A stretch of 12,435 nt of DNA from Deltaproteobacteria bacterium. Lineage in GTDB: Bacteria > Desulfobacterota > Desulfarculia > Desulfarculales > Desulfarculaceae. The position numbers and the translations under genes were made by a program. Below the pieces are notes generated by a model. That model searched no databases, was not told the origin of the DNA, and was given only the letters and a program-made list of their open reading frames with translations. The stretch spans positions 1-12,435 of the forward strand of contig JAHLLK010000117.1 of NCBI GenBank assembly GCA_020444165.1, given 5' to 3'. Position 1 is the stretch's first letter, and the number at the start of each line of letters is the position of its first letter. Shown piece after piece: positions 1 to 5,304 of the stretch.

Positions 1-17
1 CTCCCTATACCCCCCAC

Positions 18-41
18 GGCAAACGGCGTCAGCCGCTTGCC
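18..41 (-). other. Stem-loop beyond the MltD-like gene's trailer
   Basis: Positions 18-27 and 32-41 form a 10-bp inverted repeat around a 4-base loop, with one mismatch that becomes a G-U wobble in a minus-strand RNA. It lies downstream of the palindromic element that follows the lytic transglycosylase gene. No T-run follows it on the minus strand, so it is not a canonical intrinsic terminator. Whatever lies left of the window could equally own it. Bases 1-137 hold no convincing gene. Confidence 0.3.
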
Positions 42-46
42 ACTGC

Positions 47-137
47 TTTTCCTTTGGGAAGGGGGTGTGGGGGAAACCCTTTCCTTTTGGCTTCAAAAGG
101 AAAGGGTTTCCCCCACTACTCTTATCACCCCCCCCTC
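47..137 (-). repeat. Palindromic post-stop element, copy A
   Basis: Read on the minus strand, it begins directly after the TAG stop of the MltD-like gene with GAGGGGGGGG. An 11-base spacer follows, then a perfect 23-bp inverted repeat (arms 67-89 and 94-116, loop 90-93), then a tail ACCCCCTTCCCAAAGG. The same order of parts occurs at 5064-5152 after another stop codon, so this is a repeated element rather than a chance hairpin. It probably forms a very stable 3' RNA structure that protects or ends the transcript. No U-run follows the large stem, although a nested GGG/CCC hairpin followed by TTT exists in each arm. The class of element is not one I can name. Confidence 0.7.
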
Positions 138-1301
138 CTAATTCGGAATAATCAAGGTCTGGCCGGCGCGGATGTTGTTGGAGGAGAGGCGGTTGGCCTT
201 TTTGATTTCCTTGACGGAGGCGCCGGTGCGGTGGGCGATTTCCGAGAGGGTCTGGCCTTTTTTCACCACCCAGGTGCTTTTGGAGGAGTTTTTGGGCGCG
301 GGTTTGGCTTTTTTCCAGACCACGCCGCGGGGGGCCTGGGCCGGCGGGGGTTCGACGTTGGCGGCGTAGCTGCGGCGTTCCACGGCGGCCCTGACCCGGC
401 CGGCGGTGCCCTCCGGCACCAGGAGGGTGTATTCGCCGCGGGGGATGGTGAAGTCAATGATCTCGGGGTTCATGTCCCTGAGGCGTTTCCAGGACACGCC
501 TGCCGCCTGGGCCACCACCTTGAGGTGCATGGAGGAGCCGAGGCGGAAGGTGACCAGATCGCCCTGCAGGGGTTCATAGAGCTGGCGGGGCGAGAGCACG
601 TAGCCGTACTTGGACGGGTTGGCCAGCACCACTTTGGCGGCCAGGATGCGGTAGATGTAGCGCATGGTCTCCTGGGGCAGCCAAAGCTGGTAGTAATCCT
701 TGGTCCCCTGCTCGGCCATGGAGTCTTCCACCCGGTTTTCCCCGCAGTTGTAGGCGGCCATGGCCAGGGTCCAGGAGTTGAACTGGTCGTGAATCTTCTG
801 GAGGTATTCCAGGGCGGCGTCGGTGGACTTGTGGGGGTTGCGGCGTTCGTCCACCCAGTCATCCACCCGGAGGCCGTAGGACTTGCCGGTGCGGGGCATG
901 AACTGCCAGGTGCCGGCGGCGCCGGCCACGGAGCAGACCTGGTGCAGGAGCGAGCTTTCGGCCACGGCCAGGTATTTGAGGTCGTCGGGCAGACCTTTTT
1001 CCTTGAGGCGCTTCTCGAAGTAGGGAAAGTAGCGGTGAGCCCGTTTGAGCCACATGACCACCTGGGCCTGGTCGTGTACGGCGATTTGGAACTCCCGGTC
1101 AAACGCCTCGTAGACAAAGGGGTCGTCCAGGGGAACCTTCTCGCCGCAGAGGGTCATTTCGTCAGGCGCTGCGGGGAGATAACGAATAGGGGCTCGGTAG
1201 ATGGGTGAATCGGCGGACCAAGCCGGCGGGATGGGCGCGCTCGCCAGGACGAGCGCGCATACCAGACAGAGCCGTCCCAATAAATGGGTCAGGGGCCTCA
1301 A
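138..1301 (-). CDS. MltD-like membrane-bound lytic transglycosylase with LysM
   Basis: A 387-residue secreted murein lytic transglycosylase that would cleave the MurNAc-GlcNAc bond of peptidoglycan to give 1,6-anhydro ends. Residues 1-30 are a signal peptide, probably cut after AWSA. The SLT (family 1) domain spans about 95-225: catalytic Glu115 in AVAESS, then GTWQFMP (130-136) and AAYNCG (182-187). A degenerate LysM-like segment lies near 249-296. A Pro/Lys-rich linker leads to a clear LysM at about 344-386 (WVVKKGQTLSEIA). This order matches MltD, but E. coli MltD is a longer lipoprotein and no lipobox is seen here, so no symbol is given. The start is TTG at 1301, chosen because GAGGAGGAG lies just upstream and its TTGA overlaps the thiL stop, which implies translational coupling. 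Last gene of the ndk-thiL operon. Confidence 0.9.
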   Translation of the reverse strand: MRPLTHLLGRLCLVCALVLASAPIPPAWSADSPIYRAPIRYLPAAPDEMTLCGEKVPLDDPFVYEAFDREFQIAVHDQAQVVMWLKRAHRYFPYFEKRLKEKGLPDDLKYLAVAESSLLHQVCSVAGAAGTWQFMPRTGKSYGLRVDDWVDERRNPHKSTDAALEYLQKIHDQFNSWTLAMAAYNCGENRVEDSMAEQGTKDYYQLWLPQETMRYIYRILAAKVVLANPSKYGYVLSPRQLYEPLQGDLVTFRLGSSMHLKVVAQAAGVSWKRLRDMNPEIIDFTIPRGEYTLLVPEGTAGRVRAAVERRSYAANVEPPPAQAPRGVVWKKAKPAPKNSSKSTWVVKKGQTLSEIAHRTGASVKEIKKANRLSSNNIRAGQTLIIPN

Positions 1302-2332
1302 GTCTCCTCCTCTCTGAAATGATCGAAACCTTGCAGGGTGATCTCTTCCTGCGAGCCGTCGGCCCGCTTGAGGAACACCCCGGGACCTTTGGTGATGGTG
1401 CCCACCCGCACGGTGGCCAGGCCGCCCTCGGCGTCGGCGACCATCTCGGCCATAAGCTGAACCTCACCGGGTTCGCAGGCGAACATGAGTTCGAAGTCTT
1501 CGCCGCCCCGCAGCGCCCAGTCCAGGGCGCTCTTCTCCAGGCGGCCGGCCGCCTCCACCGCGGCGGGGGCCAGCGGCAGCAGCGGCTCATTCACGATGGC
1601 CCCCACCTGGCTGGCCCGGCAGAGGCGGGCCAGATCGCTGGCCAGCCCGTCGGAGAGGTCCATCATGGCGTGCACCTTGCCGGTTTCGGCCAGGGCCCGT
1701 CCGGCGGCCACCCGGGCCTGGGGCCGGAGATGGGCCTGGCAGGCCGCGGCCACTCCGGGGTCGGCCGGGTCGCCGCCCTGTTGGAGCCAGGTCAGGCCGG
1801 CGGCCGAGCCGCCCAGGGTGCCGGTGACGCACACCGCGTCGCCCACCCGGGCGCCCCGCCGCAGGAGCGGCTTGGCTTTGCCGGTGAGGCCCATGAGGCA
1901 GAGGTTCAGGACCAGCTTGGGCGAGCGCACGGTGTCGCCCCCGGCCAGGCTGAGGCCCTGGGCGGCGCCGGCCTCGCTCAGGCCCCGCAGAAGGCCCTCC
2001 ACGAACTCCCGCTGGGGCCGGGGCGGCAGGCCCATGGACAAAAACCCCCAGCGGGGCACGGCGCCCATGGCCGCCAGGTCCGAGAGGTTGGCGGCCATGG
2101 CCTTGTAGCCCAGATCTTGGGCCGAGAAGTAGGTCAGGTCGAAATGCACCCCCTCGACCAGCAGGTCGGTGGTCACCACCACCCGCTCCCCGCCCAGGAG
2201 CATGACCGCGGCATCGTCGCCAATACCCACGGCCAACTCCGGCGAGGCGTCCTGGGTCAGGGAGGCCACCAGCCGGATGATCTCCTCCTCGCTCAAAGAC
2301 GCGGCCTGTTCTGGGGGACTCGTCACCATCAT
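1298..2332 (-). CDS. thiL: Thiamine-monophosphate kinase
   Basis: Cytosolic enzyme that phosphorylates thiamine monophosphate with ATP to give thiamine pyrophosphate, the last step of the cofactor pathway. The 344 residues match the family's usual length. Landmarks in order: GIGDDAA (36-42), TTDLLVEGVHF (54-64), NLSDLAAMGA (82-91), GGDTVRSP (131-138), a glycine-rich GTLGGSAAGL (171-180), DLSDGLASDL (225-234) and GGEDFELMF (276-284). The Asp-rich motifs bind Mg2+ and the phosphates in known ThiL structures. Two ATGs stand in tandem (2332 and 2329), with GGCGG directly before the first, so the second may be the better spaced. It begins 4 bases after the ndk stop and its TGA overlaps the next TTG start. 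No other thiamine gene and no TPP riboswitch is seen nearby. Confidence 0.95.
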   Translation of the reverse strand: MMVTSPPEQAASLSEEEIIRLVASLTQDASPELAVGIGDDAAVMLLGGERVVVTTDLLVEGVHFDLTYFSAQDLGYKAMAANLSDLAAMGAVPRWGFLSMGLPPRPQREFVEGLLRGLSEAGAAQGLSLAGGDTVRSPKLVLNLCLMGLTGKAKPLLRRGARVGDAVCVTGTLGGSAAGLTWLQQGGDPADPGVAAACQAHLRPQARVAAGRALAETGKVHAMMDLSDGLASDLARLCRASQVGAIVNEPLLPLAPAAVEAAGRLEKSALDWALRGGEDFELMFACEPGEVQLMAEMVADAEGGLATVRVGTITKGPGVFLKRADGSQEEITLQGFDHFREEET

Positions 2333-2336
2333 CCGC

Positions 2337-2798
2337 CTACCGCTCGTCCGCGGCGTACTGGTAATTGATCAGCGCGGGCTGATAGTCGAACAGCTCCTCG
2401 GGGGTAAAGAAGCGGGCCACCTCGGCAGCCGCGGTCTCCACCGAGTCGCTGGCGTGCACCAGGTTGGCCTGCACCGACAGGCCCCAGTCGCCGCGGATGG
2501 TGCCGGGGTCGGCCTGGCGGGAGTTGGTGACTCCGCACAGCTTGCGGCACACGTCCACCGCCTCCTTGCCTTCCAGGCACAGGGCGATCACCGGGGTGCG
2601 GCTCATGAACTCGGTGATGGTGGGGAAGAAGGGCTTGTCAGCCAGATGGCTGTAGTGCTCCCGGAGGAGCTGGTCGGTGAGTTGGAGCATTTTCATGCCG
2701 GCTATCTTGAGGCCTTTACGCTCGAAACGGGTCAAGACCTGGCCGGTCAGGCCGCGGGAGAGGGCATCGGGTTTGATGAGAATGAGGGTGCGTTCCAC
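2337..2798 (-). CDS. ndk: Nucleoside-diphosphate kinase
   Basis: Transfers the gamma-phosphate from ATP to other (d)NDPs through a phosphohistidine, balancing NTP pools in the cytosol. The 153 residues show ERTLILIKPDAL (2-13, with Lys9), RFERKGLKI (24-32), HYSHLADKPFF (48-58), ADPGTIRGD (96-104) and the active-site segment NLVHASDS (112-119) with catalytic His115. The usual NxxHGSDS has Ala in place of Gly here, a mild change. It is some 10 residues longer than typical bacterial Ndk (137-143 aa), with the extra length at the C-terminus. The start is GTG at 2798, supported by AAAGGA six bases upstream. It is the first gene of the ndk-thiL-transglycosylase operon, about 84 bases behind the predicted transcription start. 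Confidence 0.96.
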   Translation of the reverse strand: MERTLILIKPDALSRGLTGQVLTRFERKGLKIAGMKMLQLTDQLLREHYSHLADKPFFPTITEFMSRTPVIALCLEGKEAVDVCRKLCGVTNSRQADPGTIRGDWGLSVQANLVHASDSVETAAAEVARFFTPEELFDYQPALINYQYAADER

Positions 2799-2852
2799 AG
2801 GTGATCCTTTCTACTATAAAATGGCCGTAAGCCCGATTGATTATGGGAAAAT

Positions 2853-2880
2853 GACCGCACGCCCCCGCCGGGCGGCGGTC
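2853..2880 (-). promoter_or_regulatory. 5' leader hairpin of the ndk operon
   Basis: Arms 2853-2858 and 2875-2880 (GACCGC/GCGGTC) and inner arms 2860-2864 and 2870-2874 (CGCCC/GGGCG) form an 11-bp GC-rich stem with one bulged base (2859) and a 5-base loop. The predicted transcription start from the promoter at 2889-2917 is near 2882, so the hairpin would sit at the very 5' end of the mRNA. Stem-loops in this position are known to protect mRNAs from 5'-end-dependent decay. That role here is inferred. Confidence 0.45.
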
Positions 2881-2888
2881 TGGCCCCA

Positions 2889-2917
2889 ATTACCTCACGG
2901 CTGGGTCATCTTGTCAA
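2889..2917 (-). promoter_or_regulatory. Sigma70-like promoter for ndk-thiL-transglycosylase
   Basis: On the minus strand a perfect -35 TTGACA (2917-2912) is followed by a 17-base spacer and GGTAAT (2894-2889), which matches 4 of 6 -10 positions. Transcription would start near 2882, leaving a leader of about 84 bases before the ndk GTG. Confidence 0.55.
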
Positions 2918-2925
2918 GGTGGGAC

Positions 2926-2975
2926 CCGGGGCCCAAAGGCGATTGCCCGCCCGCGTCCGGGGCCCGAAGGGCGAT
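2926..2975. repeat. Direct repeat pair between divergent promoters
   Basis: CCGGGGCCCAAAGGCGAT (2926-2943) and CCGGGGCCCGAAGGGCGAT (2957-2975) differ by one substitution and one inserted base. Their starts are 31 bp apart, about three helical turns, so a protein bound to both would sit on one face of the DNA. They lie between the -35 boxes of the two divergent promoters, where an operator for both would be expected. No regulator gene in the window points to a binding protein. Confidence 0.5.
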
Positions 2976-2981
2976 AAATCG

Positions 2982-3010
2982 TGTACAAAACCCGGTGCGG
3001 GCTTTACAAT
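2982..3010 (+). promoter_or_regulatory. Sigma70-like promoter for the 3079 gene
   Basis: TGTACA (2982-2987, 4 of 6 matches) and TACAAT (3005-3010, 5 of 6 matches) are separated by 17 bases. Transcription would start near 3017, giving a leader of about 60 bases that contains a run of eight G (3029-3036) before the ribosome-binding site. Confidence 0.5.
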
Positions 3011-3078
3011 CGTGGCGTCGCCGCCACCGGGGGGGGAGCGGCCGCCCTGCCCTTCACGGATAAACAGCGGAGGAAAGC

Positions 3079-3630
3079 ATGTCGGTCAAAACCATCGCGT
3101 GGGTCCTCTCTCTGGCCATCCTGCTGTGGGGGACGAGCGCCGGGGCGGCGGAAAGCCTGGCCTCGGGCGATACCTTGCAGGCCTGGCAGGCCGCGGTGAG
3201 GGCCTCGGAAGACATCTGGCAGAAAATGCCTTTCAAAGTGGTCAAAACCGTCCTGACCGACGGGCCGGCCGGCGGCTACGGCATGTACAAACCCCGGGCC
3301 AGCAATGTTTTCAAGGCCGAGGCCAAAACCGTCATCCTCATCTATCTGGAGCCGGTGGGCTACAAGATGGTCAAGAGCGCCGACGGGGTCTACAACTACG
3401 GCGTCGCCTTGGACCTGATGATCGCCAACAAGGATGGCAAGATATTGTTCGGCCAGGAGAATTTCTTGAAGCAGGATTTCAAGTCCTGGCGTTTCAACCA
3501 GGAGATCTACCTCAGCGTGACTCTGACCCTCAACCAGCCGGGGCCGGGCGACTATTTCGTGGTGCTCCGGGCCAAGGATCTGAAAAGCAACGGACAAGAC
3601 GAAGTCCGGGTCCCCATCGTAGTTCAGTAG
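3079..3630 (+). CDS. Secreted protein of unknown function, 183 aa
   Basis: I do not recognise a named family. The start is secure: GGAGG lies 6 bases before the ATG. Residues 1-23 form a signal peptide (positive N-terminus, hydrophobic core at 6-17, cleavage after AGA), so the mature protein should be periplasmic. The mature part has a short helical start (30-50), then PRASNVFKAEAKTVILIYLEPVGYK (72-96, given as motif), a segment rich in aromatic residues and short beta-strands (104-150), and a late GPGDYFVVLRAKDL (155-168), the kind of turn and strand seen in immunoglobulin-like beta-sandwiches. No cysteines, catalytic motif or lipobox are seen. It has its own promoter, diverges from ndk and is followed 70 bases later by rfbA. 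A role in the envelope is possible; the ligand or partner is unknown. Confidence 0.85.
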   Translation: MSVKTIAWVLSLAILLWGTSAGAAESLASGDTLQAWQAAVRASEDIWQKMPFKVVKTVLTDGPAGGYGMYKPRASNVFKAEAKTVILIYLEPVGYKMVKSADGVYNYGVALDLMIANKDGKILFGQENFLKQDFKSWRFNQEIYLSVTLTLNQPGPGDYFVVLRAKDLKSNGQDEVRVPIVVQ

Positions 3631-3660
3631 CCGCACCGCCGGCTCCAGGGACAGCAGCGT

Positions 3661-3682
3661 GGCTGGCCGTCCCCGGCCGGCC
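3661..3682 (+). other. Hairpin just upstream of the rfbA ribosome-binding site
   Basis: GGCTGGCCG (3661-3669), a TCCC loop and CGGCCGGCC (3674-3682) form a 9-bp stem with one G-U pair in the RNA. It lies 30 bases after the stop of the 3079 gene and 5 bases before the GGGAG that serves rfbA. No T-run follows directly, only TTATTTAT after the Shine-Dalgarno. It could weaken read-through into rfbA, or act as a processing or decay barrier between the two messages. Confidence 0.4.
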
Positions 3683-3700
3683 GCAACGGGAGTTATTTAT

Positions 3701-4588
3701 ATGAAAGGCATCATTTTGGCGGGTGGCAGCGGCACTCGCCTCTACCCCACCACCAAGGTGGTTTGCAAACAACTGGTACAGGTCTACGACAAACCTCTGA
3801 TCTACTATCCCCTGTCCACCCTGATGCTGGCCGGGCTGCGGGACATCCTGATCATCACCACCCCGCCGGACCAGAAACTGTTCCAGGACCTGTTGGGTGA
3901 CGGCTCGGCCTGGGGCCTGAACCTCAGCTATGAGGTGCAGCCCAGCCCCGACGGCCTGGCCCAGGCCTTCATCATCGGCGAGAAGTTCCTGGCCGGCCAG
4001 CCGGCCTGCCTGATCCTGGGCGACAACCTGTTCTACGGCCACGGCATGAGCGAACGCCTGCAACGCTGCACCGCGCTGCACGACGGGGCGGTGATCTTCG
4101 TGCAGCAGGTGAACGACCCCGAACGCTATGGGGTGGCCGAGGTGGACGGGCGGGGCAACGTCCTGTCCATCGAGGAGAAGCCCGCCAAGCCGCGCTCCAA
4201 CTGGTGCGTCACCGGGTTGTACTTCTACGACGCCCAGGTGGTGGAGGTGGCCCAGAACGTGAAGCCCTCCTGGCGGGGGGAGTACGAGATCACCGACGTC
4301 AACAATCATTACCTGCGCCAAGGCAAGCTCTGCGCCGAAACCCTGGGCCGGGGCTACGCCTGGCTGGACACCGGCACGCCGGAGTCCCTGTTGCAGGCCT
4401 CGCAATTTGTCTACACCATGGAAGAGCGCCAGGGCATGAAGATAGCCTGCTTGGAGGAAATCGCCTGGCGCATGGGCTTCATCGACGCCGCGGGCGCGCT
4501 AAGGGCCATCAAGGGCTACGAAAAGAGCGCCTATGGCGGCTATCTGCTGAAGCTTTTGGAATCTTCCCCTACCCCTCCCCGGGACTGA
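3701..4588 (+). CDS. rfbA: Glucose-1-phosphate thymidylyltransferase
   Basis: RmlA/RfbA enzyme that joins dTTP and glucose-1-phosphate to give dTDP-glucose and pyrophosphate, the entry step to dTDP-L-rhamnose and other dTDP-sugars for surface polysaccharides. The 295 residues fit the family (about 290). Landmarks: GGSGTRLYP (8-16), KQL and VYDKP (23-32), YYPLSTLMLAG (35-45), LILGDNLFYGHG (104-115, Asp108 for Mg2+), IEEKP (157-161), GEYEITDVNN (193-202) and WLDTGTP (221-227, Asp223). The usual LLPVYDKP carries Gln27 in place of Pro, a small oddity. The start is ATG 3701, chosen over an in-frame upstream extension because the Rossmann strand MKGIILAGG begins there and GGGAG lies 8 bases before it. 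rfbC-like follows after 13 bases. Confidence 0.95.
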   Translation: MKGIILAGGSGTRLYPTTKVVCKQLVQVYDKPLIYYPLSTLMLAGLRDILIITTPPDQKLFQDLLGDGSAWGLNLSYEVQPSPDGLAQAFIIGEKFLAGQPACLILGDNLFYGHGMSERLQRCTALHDGAVIFVQQVNDPERYGVAEVDGRGNVLSIEEKPAKPRSNWCVTGLYFYDAQVVEVAQNVKPSWRGEYEITDVNNHYLRQGKLCAETLGRGYAWLDTGTPESLLQASQFVYTMEERQGMKIACLEEIAWRMGFIDAAGALRAIKGYEKSAYGGYLLKLLESSPTPPRD

Positions 4589-4601
4589 CAAGGAGTCATC
4601 G

Positions 4602-5063
4602 ATGCAATTGATCGAAGGGGTGGCCATCAAGGAGCTCAAAGTCATCCCCGATGAACGGGGCCGGCTCATGGAGATCCTCCGGGTCGACGACCCGATTTTC
4701 GCCGGCTTCGGCCAGGTCTACCTCACCACCACCCTGCCCGGCGTGGTCAAGGCCTGGCATCTGCACCACAAGCAAACCGACCAGATCTGCTGCGTCCTGG
4801 GCATGATCCGCCTGGGGCTCTACGACGGGCGCCAGGACTCCCCCACCTTCGGCCAGTTGAACGAGTTCTATATGGGCGCCCACAAGCCCCTGCTGGTGCG
4901 GGTGCCGCCCTTTGTGCAGCATGGCTGGAAATGCGTGAGCCTGGAAGAGGCCCTGATCGTCAACACGGTGACCCGGCCCTATGACTATAAGGAGCCCGAC
5001 GAACACCGCCTGGACGCCCACGACAACGAGATACCCCTGGATTGGGCCCGCAAGGACGGCTAA
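4602..5063 (+). CDS. Short RmlC-like dTDP-sugar epimerase family protein
   Basis: A 153-residue cupin related to dTDP-4-dehydrorhamnose 3,5-epimerase, preceded by AAGGAG and 13 bases behind rfbA. Family features: DERGRLMEI (17-25), LPGVVKAWHLH (45-55) with His53 at the place of the catalytic base His of RmlC, SPTFG (80-84), VPPFVQHGW (101-109), YDYKEPDEHRLDAHD (127-141, with Asp141 near the WND Asp) and a C-terminal IPLDW. It is about 30 residues shorter than classical RmlC. By eye, the usual Arg before the His is Lys50, and the catalytic Tyr of the YkcT strand appears to be Asn121. It may therefore epimerise at fewer positions, act on another dTDP-sugar, or use other residues. The pairing with rfbA strongly suggests a dTDP-sugar substrate. 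I withhold the symbol because the exact reaction is uncertain. Confidence 0.82.
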   Translation: MQLIEGVAIKELKVIPDERGRLMEILRVDDPIFAGFGQVYLTTTLPGVVKAWHLHHKQTDQICCVLGMIRLGLYDGRQDSPTFGQLNEFYMGAHKPLLVRVPPFVQHGWKCVSLEEALIVNTVTRPYDYKEPDEHRLDAHDNEIPLDWARKDG

Positions 5064-5152
5064 GAGGGGGGAAGATGTGAAAGATGTGGGGGGAGACCCC
5101 TTTTTTTGGGAAAAAAAGGGGTCTCCCCCCACACCCCCCTTCCCCAAAAAAA
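5064..5152 (+). repeat. Palindromic post-stop element, copy B
   Basis: It begins directly after the rfbC-like TAA with GAGGGGGG, then a 14-base spacer, a perfect 22-bp inverted repeat (arms 5086-5107 and 5111-5132, loop GGG) and a tail ACCCCCCTTCCCCAAAAAAA. Part order, orientation to the preceding gene and sequence all parallel copy A at 47-137. It lies between convergent transcription units and could end or protect both. The long stem is not followed by a U-run. A nested GGGG-AGA-CCCC hairpin followed by seven T exists on each strand and could act as a small two-way terminator. Confidence 0.72.
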
Positions 5153-5243
5153 CTTCATATGTTTCAATGGCTTGAGCGATAGCCATCTTCCGCCTGGAAT
5201 TCCTGCCGAAAATGTAGAATCACGTCGAGGTCGGGACGGTATC

Positions 5244-5285
5244 CCGGGCGTCGCTAGCGGACACCTGGCGCAGCCGGACGCCCGG
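5244..5285. other. Inverted repeat between convergent genes
   Basis: CCGGGCGTC (5244-5252) and GACGCCCGG (5277-5285) form a 9-bp stem around 24 bases, some 20 bases past the stop of the histidine-kinase gene. There is no T-run on either strand. It may be a weak transcription or decay barrier. The rest of 5153-5304 shows nothing that I can assign apart from a 6-bp stem at 5167-5186. Confidence 0.3.
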
Positions 5286-5304
5286 TCTTCCTGAATTATC
5301 CGGG

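Noticed and set aside
39..45. GCCACTG as a cobalamin riboswitch box
   Set aside because: No other conserved riboswitch elements are present and no B12-related gene follows on either strand.
54..2368. Two long plus-strand frames opposite the transglycosylase and thiL
   Set aside because: Both are low-complexity Gly/Val/His-rich shadows of well-supported minus-strand genes.
2813..2818. TATAGT as the -10 box of ndk
   Set aside because: The start of transcription would fall inside the Shine-Dalgarno sequence, and no matching -35 lies 17 bases upstream.
3659..3700. Upstream start for rfbA
   Set aside because: The extension has no ribosome-binding site and precedes the conserved first beta-strand MKGIILAGG.
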